Part shown: positions 1-7,887 of the stretch, piece after piece
Layout of the letters: every line of letters starts with the position of its first letter
Numbering within the stretch: position 1 is the stretch's first letter
Source: Nitrosomonadaceae bacterium
GTDB lineage: Bacteria; Pseudomonadota; Gammaproteobacteria; Burkholderiales; Nitrosomonadaceae
NCBI GenBank assembly: GCA_947471695.1
Contig: CANIWY010000011.1
Span: 1-20,215 of the forward strand
Length of the DNA: 20,215 bases
Reading direction: 5' to 3'
The notes under the pieces: generated by a model
Told to the model about the DNA's origin: nothing
The model's database searches: none
The model's input: only the letters and a program-made list of their open reading frames with translations
Program-made: the position numbers and the translations under genes

Positions 1-232
1 CCTCACGCTCATCTAACATCTTGACATAACCGCCGAGCGGAAAAGCGGCGATCACCCATTCGGTCTGATCCTTACCCCACTTTTTCTTAAGTAGGGGCCG
101 ACCAAATCCAATAGAGAATCGAAGGACCTTTACCCCGCACCAGCGTGCGACTAGGTAGTGACCAAACTCATGGAATACGATCAGTACACCCAGTGCGACT
201 ACGAATGAAATGATCGTTAGAGGGATCGTCAT
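1..232 (-). CDS. rseP: RseP site-2 zinc metalloprotease, N-terminal 77 residues (cut by window edge)
   Basis: My own translation of the minus strand from the ATG at 232-230 gives a protein beginning MTIPLTIISFVVALGVLIVF and then HEFGH at residues 21-25, the zinc-binding HExxH motif of site-2 proteases (catalytic Glu22), inside the first membrane helix. It continues with an RFSIGFG block and ends at the edge with GGYVKMLDERE, both typical of the RseP family. In known relatives this inner-membrane protease cuts the anti-sigma factor RseA and cleans up signal-peptide remnants. The PDZ domains and the second metal-binding motif would lie beyond base 1. It is the last visible gene of the rpsB-to-rseP cluster, 165 nt below dxr. 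No strong ribosome binding site is visible before the ATG. Identity is firm; completeness cannot be judged. Confidence 0.95.
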   Translation of the reverse strand, partial: MTIPLTIISFVVALGVLIVFHEFGHYLVARWCGVKVLRFSIGFGRPLLKKKWGKDQTEWVIAAFPLGGYVKMLDERE

Positions 233-397
233 GCGATTGAGTTGACGTGGATATTTTGAAGGAATATTTCCAGAAGGTAATCTGGATTTTTTTGACTTTC
301 TAATTCCCGACTAGCGGGGATACGCGGGCGGGTTGGGTAGGGAGTGACCAGGAGGGACGAGGCCGGGGTCTTCTCGGGGAATGATATTCCTGACACT
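233..397. other. dxr-rseP spacer with inverted repeats
   Basis: This 165-nt spacer holds no convincing gene. It has a perfect 6-bp inverted repeat TCCAGA/TCTGGA (269-274 and 281-286) followed on the plus strand by seven T (287-293), a CCCG/CGGG repeat around a CTAG core at 306-318, and GGAAT/ATTCC near 379-391, just after the dxr stop. No clear sigma-70 promoter for rseP was recognised. The T-run hairpin has terminator shape only on the plus strand, where no gene is known to need it. Confidence 0.5.
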
Positions 398-1585
398 TTA
401 CACCAGGGAGGCCAGCCAATCATGCGCTGTTTCGCGTGCTTCTTGGTCTGCTGCCAAGACATCCTCCAGGCTAGCAATGTCTTTTCGACTGACAGACTGC
501 ATGACCTGCTCGATCATGGTAGGAATTGCGGTAAATGGCATCCGATGCTTGAGAAATGATTCCACCGCCACCTCATTGGCAGCATTCAGGATGGCCGGCG
601 TGCTGCCACCAGCGGCAAGTGCTTGGTAGGCAAGCTCCAGGCAGGGGAATCGTTTGAAGTCAGGTGCTTCAAAATCAAGCCGACCAATCTTGAACATATC
701 CAGTGGCGCCACTCCCGTTTCAATTCGATCCGGAAATCCCAAGGCATGAGCGATCGGGGTGCGCATATCAGGATTACCCAGTTGCGCGAGTACCGAACCG
801 TCCACATACTCGACCATGGAATGGATGACGCTTTGGGGATGGATCACGACCTGGATTTGATCAGGGGCTGCGTTAAACAGCCAATGCGCCTCGATCACCT
901 CCAGCCCCTTGTTCATCATGGTGGCAGAGTCGACTGAAATCTTTTGTCCCATCACCCAGTTGGGATGAGCGCAAGCCTGCTCCGGTGTGACCTGTTCCAG
1001 TGATGATAGTGATGACTGCCGGAATGGCCCACCGGATGCGGTCAGTAGAATCCGACGCACTCCTACCGCAGCCAGGTCTCCAGTGAAGTGGTGTGGTAGT
1101 GACTGGAAGATGGCATTATGTTCGCTATCTATCGGCAGCAACGTGGCATGATGCTGCTTCACAACATCCATAAAGATATGGCCTGCCATCACGAGGGTCT
1201 CCTTATTGGCGAGCAGTACCTGCTTACCGGCCCTCGCGGCCGCAAAGGTGGGACGTATACCGGCGGCACCCACGATGGCGGCCATCACGGTATCCACTTC
1301 GGGTAGGGATGCGACCTTCTCCAGCGACTCACCCCCCCACATCACCTCGGTTGCAATTCCTGCTGCATGAATCTCCGTCCGTAACTTCTCTCCACTGGTC
1401 TCATCCAGCATGACCGCATAACGGGGTCGGAAGAGGCGGCACTGCTCAAGCATTTTTTCAATACTATGGTTGGCGGTGAGAGCAACAATCTGAAAACGAT
1501 CTGGGTGGCGTGTGACCACGTCCAGTGTACTTACTCCGATACTACCGGTTGAGCCGAGGATGGTCAGATGTCGAATGTTAGACAT
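398..1585 (-). CDS. dxr: 1-deoxy-D-xylulose 5-phosphate reductoisomerase (MEP pathway)
   Basis: The 395-residue protein matches the usual length of Dxr (about 398). It rearranges and reduces DXP to 2-C-methyl-D-erythritol 4-phosphate with NADPH, the first committed step of the MEP isoprenoid route. Visible signatures are the NADPH-binding GSTGSIG at residues 11-17, LLANKETLVMAG near 125-134, the metal-binding DSEHNAIFQ at 153-161 (Asp153, Glu155), the flexible-loop part ISVDSATMMNKGLE with Glu229, and HPQSVIHSMVE with GNPDMRTPIAHALG further on. The ATG lies 3 nt after the cdsA stop, so the two are almost certainly cotranscribed and probably translationally coupled; there is no strong ribosome binding site of its own. 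It sits in the conserved block uppS-cdsA-dxr-rseP, which groups isoprenoid, lipid and envelope functions. All key residues appear present. Confidence 0.97.
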   Translation of the reverse strand: MSNIRHLTILGSTGSIGVSTLDVVTRHPDRFQIVALTANHSIEKMLEQCRLFRPRYAVMLDETSGEKLRTEIHAAGIATEVMWGGESLEKVASLPEVDTVMAAIVGAAGIRPTFAAARAGKQVLLANKETLVMAGHIFMDVVKQHHATLLPIDSEHNAIFQSLPHHFTGDLAAVGVRRILLTASGGPFRQSSLSSLEQVTPEQACAHPNWVMGQKISVDSATMMNKGLEVIEAHWLFNAAPDQIQVVIHPQSVIHSMVEYVDGSVLAQLGNPDMRTPIAHALGFPDRIETGVAPLDMFKIGRLDFEAPDFKRFPCLELAYQALAAGGSTPAILNAANEVAVESFLKHRMPFTAIPTMIEQVMQSVSRKDIASLEDVLAADQEARETAHDWLASLV

Positions 1586-1588
1586 AAG

Positions 1589-2404
1589 TTAGGCAGTAAA
1601 AATCAGCAACGCCAGAACAGCGGCAGGTAGGGTTGAGGTGAGTGCATCAATCCGATCAAGTATACCACCGTGGCCGGGCAAAATATTGCCGCTATCCTTG
1701 ACACAGGCATAGCGTTTCATCAGCGACTCGAACAGATCACCGATGACGCCCAGAAGGGCCAGACCGAGCAGCAATGGCAGTAACAATATGACTCGGGCTT
1801 CTTCTCCGGCTATCTGGCTCCAGATCAACGCATAGACAGAGACTGCCACCAGTGCACCCGCCACTCCCTCCCAGGTTTTGCCGGGACTGATACTGGGTGC
1901 GAGCTTATGCTTTCCGTATGCACGACCGGCGAAATATGCTGCGGTATCAGAGATCCAGATGGTCGCCATAAAACCCAGCAGCAAGAGTGGACTGATGGTG
2001 CGTAATTGGTATAGTGCTAGACCGGTTGGCAGTAGCAGTAGCCAGCCTATTATGGACATCAGAAGGGGGCTCTTAATTGGGTAGTTCGCTTTCAGAAGGG
2101 CTGGCGCAGCGATCATCCAAAATAAAAGTGATGCGGCATAGAGCCATAGGAATGAAGTCGTGTAGGGGTCGATCAAAACCTCACGGCTCAATATATACAG
2201 CAACTCCCCGCCGAGCAAGACGGTAAACATCAGGTAAATAGTCGAGTGGGCAGCTGAGAACTTTGCGAGCTTACTCCACTCCACTGCCCCCATCAGAATG
2301 AGAGTGAGCAGCACTGCCATCCAAAAGATAGGCGACAAATAGAATAGCGCCGACAGAAACAGGATCAACGCAATGGCAGCGGTTAGAACGCGTGTTTTAA
2401 GCAT
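1589..2404 (-). CDS. cdsA: Phosphatidate cytidylyltransferase (CDP-diacylglycerol synthase)
   Basis: CdsA condenses phosphatidate with CTP to give CDP-diacylglycerol, the branch point of phospholipid synthesis in the inner membrane. The 271-residue product is strongly hydrophobic with many membrane helices and ends with the CTP-transferase signature at about residues 227-253 (SLMKRYACVKDSG, then HGGILDRID). I place the start at the ATG 2404-2402 (MLKTRVLTAAIALILF), which is how the family normally begins with a positively charged turn and first helix. An upstream in-frame ATG at 2491 would add 29 residues that overlap the end of uppS and do not resemble CdsA. No good ribosome binding site precedes the chosen ATG. 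The gene is 49 nt below uppS and 3 nt above dxr. Confidence 0.94.
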   Translation of the reverse strand: MLKTRVLTAAIALILFLSALFYLSPIFWMAVLLTLILMGAVEWSKLAKFSAAHSTIYLMFTVLLGGELLYILSREVLIDPYTTSFLWLYAASLLFWMIAAPALLKANYPIKSPLLMSIIGWLLLLPTGLALYQLRTISPLLLLGFMATIWISDTAAYFAGRAYGKHKLAPSISPGKTWEGVAGALVAVSVYALIWSQIAGEEARVILLLPLLLGLALLGVIGDLFESLMKRYACVKDSGNILPGHGGILDRIDALTSTLPAAVLALLIFTA

Positions 2405-2453
2405 GGATGAGGGGGCCCAACTCAGATATTTACCGGGCTGGATTGTGCGAGCG

Positions 2454-3251
2454 TTAGGCCGATTCAGTGGCCGAAGATCTTCTCGACCCATCTACAGAGG
2501 ATGAGGATTCAAGTTGCTCGCTGGTGCGACCAAAGCGACGTTCCCGCTGTTGGTATGACTGGATAGCAAGGTCCAGCGCCTCAGCGTCAAAATCCGGCCA
2601 GAGGGTATCGGTGAAGTAGAGCTCGGTATAGGCCAGTTGCCATAACAGAAAATTGCTGATTCGTTGTTCACCACCGGTCCGGATAAATAGATCCGGCTCA
2701 GGTGCATAGCTCATTGCGAAGTGGGGCATCAGGTCCTCTTCCTCGAAACCGCCCGCTAATTCAGGGCGTTGAGAGAGCATATTACGGGTCGCCTGCATGA
2801 TGTCCCAACGACCGCCATAATTGGCCGCAACCGTAAGCGTAAGATTGGTATTGGCAGCAGTCAGACCTTCTCCTTTGCGGATGAAGTCGATGATCTTCGG
2901 TTCGAATTTCGATAAATCGCCGACCACTTTAAATCGGATACCATTCTCATGCAGCTTACAAACTTCTTGCTCCAACGCGGCGATGAAGAGCTGCATCAGG
3001 ACAGAGATCTCATCTTTCGGCCTGCGCCAATTCTCACTGCTGAAAGCGAATAATGTGAGGTAACTGACCCCCCGTTCAGCACAGGCCTTGACGACGCCTC
3101 GTACCGTCTCCAACGCCCGCTTATGCCCTGCCACTCTTGGCAAGAATCGTTTCTTCGCCCACCGACCATTTCCGTCCATGATGATTGCAACATGACGGGG
3201 CGCGATTCCGGTCTTGGGTATCTCGCGGGTTGAACTGATGTTTGTGGGCAT
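2454..3251 (-). CDS. uppS: Undecaprenyl diphosphate synthase (cis-prenyltransferase)
   Basis: This cytosolic enzyme adds eight isopentenyl units in cis configuration to farnesyl diphosphate, making the C55 lipid carrier for peptidoglycan and O-antigen. The 265-residue product carries the cis-prenyltransferase signatures: HVAIIMDGNGRWAKKR with catalytic Asp26, LFAFSSENWRRP with SSENW at 71-75, and near the C-terminus RTGGEQRISNFLLWQ at 191-205 followed by ELYFTDTLWPDFD. The first 18 residues are a variable extension; the ATG at 3251 is the first sensible start, 23 nt after the frr stop. The C-terminal tail after QQRERRFGR is rich in Ser and is probably disordered. It is cotranscribed with frr above and cdsA below. 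Confidence 0.97.
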   Translation of the reverse strand: MPTNISSTREIPKTGIAPRHVAIIMDGNGRWAKKRFLPRVAGHKRALETVRGVVKACAERGVSYLTLFAFSSENWRRPKDEISVLMQLFIAALEQEVCKLHENGIRFKVVGDLSKFEPKIIDFIRKGEGLTAANTNLTLTVAANYGGRWDIMQATRNMLSQRPELAGGFEEEDLMPHFAMSYAPEPDLFIRTGGEQRISNFLLWQLAYTELYFTDTLWPDFDAEALDLAIQSYQQRERRFGRTSEQLESSSSVDGSRRSSATESA

Positions 3252-3274
3252 GAGGAATACCGTTCCGAATTGAA

Positions 3275-3832
3275 TTAAACCGCCATTAACTCGGCTTCCT
3301 TGACTTGCAGCATCTTGTCGATCTCGAGGATATGTCGGTCGGTGAGTTTCTGAACTTCGTCCTGCCCCCGCCGTTCATCATCCTCTGCGACCTTCTTCTC
3401 CTTGAGTAACTCCTTTAGGTGAGTATTGGCATCGCGTCGGATATTGCGCATCGCGATGCGCGCATCCTCAGCCTCGTGCTTGACAATTTTGGTGAGATCG
3501 CGCCGGCGTTCCTCGGTCAGAGAGGGCATCGGTACCCTGATCACTTCTCCAATCGTCATCGGGTTTAGTCCTAAGTCGGCATCGCGAATTGCTTTCTCAA
3601 CCACACTCAGCATCTTCTTCTCCCAGGGAGAGACGCCAATGGTACGGGCATCGATCAGATTAATATTGGCCACCTGATTGATCGGCATGGGGGTGCCGTA
3701 GTAGTCCACGTTGATATGGTCGAGTAGGCCGGTATGAGCACGACCGGTTCGGACTTTGCCTAGATCGACTTTCAATGCTTCTAGGCTTTTCTGCATTTTT
3801 TGTTCTGCTGCTTTCTTGATGTCAGTGATCAT
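3275..3832 (-). CDS. frr: Ribosome recycling factor
   Basis: Frr splits the post-termination ribosome together with EF-G. The 185-residue length is exactly that of the family. It starts MITDIKKAAEQKMQKSLEAL, then shows LGKVRTGRAHTGLLD in the first long helix, INVDYYGTPMPINQVANI in the small beta domain, and the charged helical C-terminal half with LTEERRRDLTKIVKHEAEDAR and IRRDANTHLKELLKEK. These make up the three-helix bundle and the beta/alpha domain II. The start ATG at 3832-3830 has only a weak GAG-type ribosome binding site. It lies 64 nt below pyrH, the usual pyrH-frr order. Confidence 0.97.
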   Translation of the reverse strand: MITDIKKAAEQKMQKSLEALKVDLGKVRTGRAHTGLLDHINVDYYGTPMPINQVANINLIDARTIGVSPWEKKMLSVVEKAIRDADLGLNPMTIGEVIRVPMPSLTEERRRDLTKIVKHEAEDARIAMRNIRRDANTHLKELLKEKKVAEDDERRGQDEVQKLTDRHILEIDKMLQVKEAELMAV

Positions 3833-3896
3833 GATATTTATCTCGTGCGAAAAGATTAGAAATAAAAACCTGTACTGCCGTGCTGTTTGTAGTAAC

Positions 3897-4613
3897 TCAG
3901 ACCTGAACTAGAGTCCCCTCATCCTCACCCATGACTACTCTCTTCAAGGCGCCTGTTCTGAAGAGGCTGAATACATTGAGTGGTAACTTCTGGTCTCGGC
4001 ACAGGGTTAATGCCGTGGCATCCATGACCTGAAGATTCTTTGAGATGGCTTCATCAAAGGTTAGCTTCTGGTAACGGACTGCATCGGGGTTGTTTTTGGG
4101 GTCGCTGGTATAGACACCATCCACCTTGGTGGCCTTGAGTACGATGTCCACATTCATTTCCATGCCACGCAATGCGGCCGCGGTATCGGTCGTGAAAAAG
4201 GGGTTGCCGGTTCCGGCGGCAAAGATAACGATCTTACCCTCTTCAAGATATCGCATGGCCTTGCCACGAATATAGGGCTCAACTACCTGATCGATACGCA
4301 GCGCTGACTGTACCCGACTCACCAGTCCACTGCACCGCATCGCGTCCTGCAACGCGAGGGCATTCATGACAGTAGCAAGCATCCCCATATAATCGGCTGT
4401 TGCCCGATCCATGCCACCTTTGGCCGATGTCATTCCGCGGAAGATATTGCCACCACCGATGACGATCGCCACCTCTACGCCGAGTTGGGCGACCTCAGCA
4501 ATTTCGGTAACGATACGCTCAATCATAAAACGGTTAATACCGTAGCTATCTTCACCCATCAGGGCTTCACCCGAGAGTTTTAGTAGGATACGTTTATAAG
4601 CGATACTGGGCAT
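3897..4613 (-). CDS. pyrH: Uridylate kinase (UMP kinase)
   Basis: PyrH phosphorylates UMP to UDP with ATP in the cytosol and belongs to the amino-acid kinase fold, not the NMP-kinase fold. The product opens YKRILLKLSGEALMG (residues 6-20) and has IGGGNIFRG around 52-60, then the MGMLATVMNALALQDA helix, FAAGTGNPFFTTDTAAALRG, and the KATKVDGVYTSDP block. I choose the ATG at 4613-4611, giving 238 residues starting MPSIAYKRILL. A TTG four codons upstream (4625) is the only longer alternative and is less likely. Neither has a clear ribosome binding site. It follows tsf by about 31 nt and precedes frr by 64 nt. In related bacteria UMP kinase is allosterically controlled by GTP and UTP. Confidence 0.96.
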   Translation of the reverse strand: MPSIAYKRILLKLSGEALMGEDSYGINRFMIERIVTEIAEVAQLGVEVAIVIGGGNIFRGMTSAKGGMDRATADYMGMLATVMNALALQDAMRCSGLVSRVQSALRIDQVVEPYIRGKAMRYLEEGKIVIFAAGTGNPFFTTDTAAALRGMEMNVDIVLKATKVDGVYTSDPKNNPDAVRYQKLTFDEAISKNLQVMDATALTLCRDQKLPLNVFSLFRTGALKRVVMGEDEGTLVQV

Positions 4614-4644
4614 GGGTACGGTCAATCTATTGATAGTGGTTTTT

Positions 4645-5529
4645 TTATTTGGCCTGGTTGACCTGGGCCATCACCTCTGCAGCAAAATCGCAGGACTTCT
4701 TTTCCATCCCCTCTCCCACCATGAACATGGTAAATCCATTGACCTTCGTGGATTTCGCTATGAGTAGTTTTTCCACGGTCTGGTCCGGATCCTTGACGAA
4801 AGGCTGTCCGAGAAGTGTGACCTCGGCGAGGTACTTTGTGACCCGACCCTCTACCATCTTCGCCACGATATCGGCAGGCTTGCCGCTCTCTGCTGCTTGT
4901 GCAGTGTAGATCAGACGCTCTCGTGCCAGAAGTTCAGACGATACCTGCTCCTTGGAGACACATATCGGTTTACTGGCGGCAATGTGCATCGCCAAGTCTT
5001 TACCGAGGGACTCATCGCCACCCGTGTAGTCGATCATTACGCCGATCCGGGTGCCATGCAGGTAAGTGGCAAGGCGTCCCTGTGTCTGATACCGGATGCT
5101 ACGTCGGATGCTGATATTCTCACCCAGCTTCATGACCAGAGCCTTTCTGAATTCCTCTACATTCTCGCCATTCTCAAGGGTAGCCGTGACCAAAGAATCA
5201 GTATCAGTCAGATTCTGGGTCGTTACGATTTGTGCGAGGTTCTTGGCGAAGTTAATGAAGTCCTCGTTCCTGGCCACAAAGTCAGTCTCGCAGTTCACCT
5301 CCACCATGGCACCACTTCTGCTGTCGGTCGAGGTATATACCCCAATCATCCCTTCTGCCGCTAGACGACCGGCTGCCTTGCTTGCCTTGGCGCCGCTCTT
5401 GATCCTCAGCAAGTCTTCCGCCGCTTTCAGGTCACCATCAGACTCGGTCAATGCTTTCTTGCATTCCATCATACCGAGCCCGGTCAGGTCCCGTAGTTCT
5501 TTCACCATGCCTGCGGTAATGTCCGCCAT
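4645..5529 (-). CDS. tsf: Elongation factor Ts
   Basis: EF-Ts is the guanine nucleotide exchange factor that recharges EF-Tu. The 294-residue product begins MADITAGMVKELRDLTGLGM, the N-terminal UBA-like module that touches EF-Tu, and has the diagnostic TDFVARN at 82-88, which inserts near the Mg site of EF-Tu. The dimerisation and coiled-coil regions follow, ending in AAEVMAQVNQAK. An in-frame ATG eight codons upstream exists, but the ATG at 5529-5527 has a GGAGAGG ribosome binding site immediately in front of it and gives the standard N-terminus, so I use it. It lies 129 nt below rpsB, behind an intrinsic terminator at 5620-5653. Confidence 0.97.
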   Translation of the reverse strand: MADITAGMVKELRDLTGLGMMECKKALTESDGDLKAAEDLLRIKSGAKASKAAGRLAAEGMIGVYTSTDSRSGAMVEVNCETDFVARNEDFINFAKNLAQIVTTQNLTDTDSLVTATLENGENVEEFRKALVMKLGENISIRRSIRYQTQGRLATYLHGTRIGVMIDYTGGDESLGKDLAMHIAASKPICVSKEQVSSELLARERLIYTAQAAESGKPADIVAKMVEGRVTKYLAEVTLLGQPFVKDPDQTVEKLLIAKSTKVNGFTMFMVGEGMEKKSCDFAAEVMAQVNQAK

Positions 5530-5619
5530 ATCCTCTCCAACAAGATTAGTCAAAATATTGGGCAGTACGACTCAGTCTATCGATGACAAAAAGTCCAGAA
5601 CTGGATCTGCCTGGTAGTT

Positions 5620-5653
5620 AAAAAAAGGGAGGCAGATCGCCCCCCTTTTTTTT
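5620..5653 (-). terminator. Intrinsic terminator or attenuator between rpsB and tsf
   Basis: Read on the minus strand, starting 5 nt after the rpsB stop, there is an A-run, a GC-rich stem (GGC/GCC core with flanking G-run and C-run, and one bulged base in each arm), a five-base loop GATCT, and then seven T. This is a textbook Rho-independent terminator. The A-run makes it nearly symmetric, so it could act on both strands. Its place in the middle of the operon suggests partial termination that sets a higher level of S2 than of EF-Ts and the downstream genes, as is known for rpsB-tsf in E. coli. Confidence 0.85.
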
Positions 5654-5658
5654 GCCGG

Positions 5659-6411
5659 TTAGCCGGAAAAGCGTTCTTCTGTCATTGCCTCATCTACTTC
5701 CACAAACTCGTTCTTTACGATCTCGTGAATGATCTGACTACGTCCTTCCAGGATCGCATCAGCCATACCCCGTGCGTACAATCGTATCGCCTGGCTGGAG
5801 TCATCATTACCAGGGACCACATAGTCCACCCCATTAGGATCGTGATTGGTGTCGACCACACCCACGACCGGGATGCCGAGTTTTTTGGCTTCGGTGATGG
5901 CACCCTTGTGATAACCCACATCAATCACGAACATGGCATCGGGGATGCCCTTCATGTCCTTGATGCCGCCCAGACTGCGATTTAGTTTTTCTAGTTCACG
6001 CTGAATATCGAGTGATTCTTTCTTGGTGAGCTTGTCGAGTGTGCCGTCCTGTGTCATTGCTTCCATATCGTGCAGGCGCTTGACGGACAGCTTCATTGTC
6101 TTAAAGTTGGTCAGCATCCCCCCCAGCCAGCGCTGGTCAACGTAGGGAGAGTTACACCGAAGGGCCTCTTCGCGCACGATATCACGTGCCTGGCGCTTGG
6201 TGCCTACAAACAGGATATTCCCCTTGTTGGCTGATAACTGACGGGTGTACTTTATTGCGTCCTGGTACATTGCCAGGGTCTTTTCGAGGTTGATGATGTG
6301 TATCTTGTTCCGATGACCAAAGATATAGGGCGCCATCTTTGGGTTCCAGAATCGGGTCATGTGTCCGAAATGAACACCCGCTTCCAGCATTTGCCGCATG
6401 GTTACTGACAT
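5659..6411 (-). CDS. rpsB: 30S ribosomal protein S2
   Basis: S2 is a late-binding 30S protein that sits between head and body and is needed for S1 binding. The 250-residue product (E. coli about 241) starts MSVTMRQMLEAGVHFGHMTR, then FWNPKMAPYIFG and IHIINLEKTL; the middle has FVGTKRQARDIV and RWLGGMLTNFKT, and the C-terminal half has PDAMFVIDVGYHKGAITEA and GIPVVGVVDTNHDPNGVDYV. All are standard S2 blocks. The ATG at 6411-6409 has a strong AGGAGAA ribosome binding site. A sigma-70 promoter lies at 6555-6583 and leaves a leader of about 137 nt. S2 is known to repress its own mRNA in gammaproteobacteria; whether it does so here is inference. Confidence 0.98.
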   Translation of the reverse strand: MSVTMRQMLEAGVHFGHMTRFWNPKMAPYIFGHRNKIHIINLEKTLAMYQDAIKYTRQLSANKGNILFVGTKRQARDIVREEALRCNSPYVDQRWLGGMLTNFKTMKLSVKRLHDMEAMTQDGTLDKLTKKESLDIQRELEKLNRSLGGIKDMKGIPDAMFVIDVGYHKGAITEAKKLGIPVVGVVDTNHDPNGVDYVVPGNDDSSQAIRLYARGMADAILEGRSQIIHEIVKNEFVEVDEAMTEERFSG

Positions 6412-6548
6412 GAACTTCTCCTATAGGGTTGAGCCTCTGCCCGCCACAGTCACTCTCATTTCCTTGATGGAGAGAGCACCCCAAGATTGGCGAGCATGCG
6501 AATTTGATCCGGCCATTGACTCGTAGTTGAGACGCAAAGCCAGATCAA
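6412..6548 (-). promoter_or_regulatory. rpsB 5' leader, possible autoregulatory region
   Basis: This stretch lies between the predicted transcription start (about 6548) and the rpsB ATG. It contains an inverted repeat CTCTC/GAGAG (6453-6457 and 6470-6474, extended by CAT/ATG with one bulge) and the AGGAGAA ribosome binding site near 6417-6424. Long structured leaders before rpsB serve as S2-binding operators in some proteobacteria. I see a hairpin, but I cannot show that it matches the known motif. Confidence 0.4.
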
Positions 6549-6554
6549 CTCGAG

Positions 6555-6583
6555 AGTATAGCAGTTTGGCATGACCCGCTCAA
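6555..6583 (-). promoter_or_regulatory. Sigma-70 promoter of rpsB operon
   Basis: On the minus strand a -35 box TTGAGC (plus coordinates 6578-6583) and a -10 box TATACT (6555-6560) are separated by exactly 17 bp. They match consensus at 4 of 6 and 5 of 6 positions. Transcription should start near 6548 and run leftward into rpsB. It is the best promoter I can see for the whole rpsB-to-rseP cluster and lies in the divergent spacer with the GlpD-like gene. Confidence 0.75.
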
Positions 6584-6696
6584 GGCAAACTAAGGTCGTG
6601 ATGGGTTGCTTTCGAGCTATATTTGCCCTGGTAGAGTGATGCGGGTAAGCTCATCTTCGCAGAGTCAGCCTTCCAATCAGCGCTTTTTTAAAGCAG

Positions 6697-7887
6697 ATGG
6701 TGGAACACTACGACCTAGTCATTATCGGTAGCGGGATTCATGGCGTGGGCATTGCTCAGGCTGCGGCAGCGCGGGGCTTGTCGGTGATGGTGCTTGAGCA
6801 GACCGGCATTGCAAGCGGTAGCTCCAGCCGGTCTAGTAAGCTCATACATGGAGGCCTGCGGTATTTGGAAAGTGGTCAGCTCTCACTGGTACGGGAATGC
6901 CTACAAGAGCGTGCGATATTGCTCAAACTAGCGCCACAGTTAGTTGAGATTAAGTCCTTCTATATCCCTGTATATCCTGATACCAGCCGTCGCCCATGGC
7001 GTCTGCACGTGGGCCTGAGTCTTTATGCATTATTGGGTGGAATGCAGCCAGAGGTAAGGTTTTCTCGAGTTCCATCAAGCCGATGGCAGGATCTGGATGG
7101 GTTGGATACAGAACACCTGGATGCGGTATTTCAGTACCAAGATGCTCAGACCGATGATGCTGCGTTGACCCGTGCGGTAATGAGTTCGGCGCAGCAGATG
7201 GGTGCTCAGTTAAGAGTACCCGCCACCTTCATCGGTGCACGAATGGGTCAGAATGGAGATCGCGATAGTATCATCGAGTACCGGCATAACGGGATAGATG
7301 AGACCTGTTCTGCAACGGTATTGGTGAATGCAGCAGGGCCTTGGGTGTCGCAGGTATTAAGCCGAATCCACCCGACCCCGACCCAACTTGGAATTGAGCT
7401 GGTGCAGGGCACTCATATCACTGTCCCGGGTACGATTACTCAGGGAATTTATTATGTGGAAGCGGAAGATAAGCGTGCGGTATTTGTGATGCCGTGGCAG
7501 GGTAATACTCTGATCGGGACCACTGAATCGGTCTATCATGGGGATCCTGCCGGTGTGAGGCCATTACCGCAGGAAAGGGCTTATTTACTTAGAACACTTG
7601 CACGTTACTTTCCAAGTCGGGGTAGCGACCAGAAAGTGCTGTCTGAGATGGCGGGTTTGCGGGTGCTGCCCTCGAGTAGGTCTGAGGGGGGGGCTGTGTC
7701 GGTTAATACGCGTTCGCGTGAAACGCTGCTGCATCTTGATAATGAGGGTCACCCACGAGTGCTGACAGTCTATGGTGGGAAGCTAACGACTTATCGCCTA
7801 ACCGCTGAACGGGTAATGGCCCGATTGGCGTGGATTCTGCCGGTGCGTCAGGTGATTGCGGATACTCGTTATCTGAAGCTTGATTAG
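6697..7887 (+). CDS. FAD-dependent glycerol-3-phosphate dehydrogenase-like oxidoreductase (GlpD/DAO domain only)
   Basis: The 396-residue product is a DAO-fold flavoprotein closest in motif content to GlpD/GlpA, which oxidise sn-glycerol 3-phosphate to dihydroxyacetone phosphate and feed electrons to quinone. The FAD-binding GSGIHGVG is at 11-18, GSSSRSSKLIHGGLRYLESG at 41-60, DAQTDDAALTRAV near 150, LVNAAGPWVSQ near 210, WQGNTLIGTTES and YHGDP near 265-285, and GGKLTTYRLTAERVMARL close to the end. GlpD of E. coli is about 501 residues; here the chain stops right after the FAD-closing GGKLTTYR block, so the C-terminal helical DAO_C domain is missing. The ATG at 6697 has no good ribosome binding site. 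No glycerol kinase or transporter gene is nearby. The exact substrate is uncertain. Confidence 0.85.
   Translation: MVEHYDLVIIGSGIHGVGIAQAAAARGLSVMVLEQTGIASGSSSRSSKLIHGGLRYLESGQLSLVRECLQERAILLKLAPQLVEIKSFYIPVYPDTSRRPWRLHVGLSLYALLGGMQPEVRFSRVPSSRWQDLDGLDTEHLDAVFQYQDAQTDDAALTRAVMSSAQQMGAQLRVPATFIGARMGQNGDRDSIIEYRHNGIDETCSATVLVNAAGPWVSQVLSRIHPTPTQLGIELVQGTHITVPGTITQGIYYVEAEDKRAVFVMPWQGNTLIGTTESVYHGDPAGVRPLPQERAYLLRTLARYFPSRGSDQKVLSEMAGLRVLPSSRSEGGAVSVNTRSRETLLHLDNEGHPRVLTVYGGKLTTYRLTAERVMARLAWILPVRQVIADTRYLKLD

Noticed and set aside
229..477. Minus-strand ORF of 82 codons across the dxr-rseP spacer
   Set aside because: It overlaps the end of dxr in another frame and has no family motifs or ribosome binding site; dxr is certain.
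2405..2491. Upstream extension of cdsA by 29 residues
   Set aside because: It overlaps the uppS 3' end, is hydrophilic and proline-rich, and is not part of the CdsA family; the ATG at 2404 gives the normal N-terminus.
5530..5553. Upstream extension of tsf by eight residues
   Set aside because: The GGAGAGG ribosome binding site lies within it, directly before the standard MADIT start.
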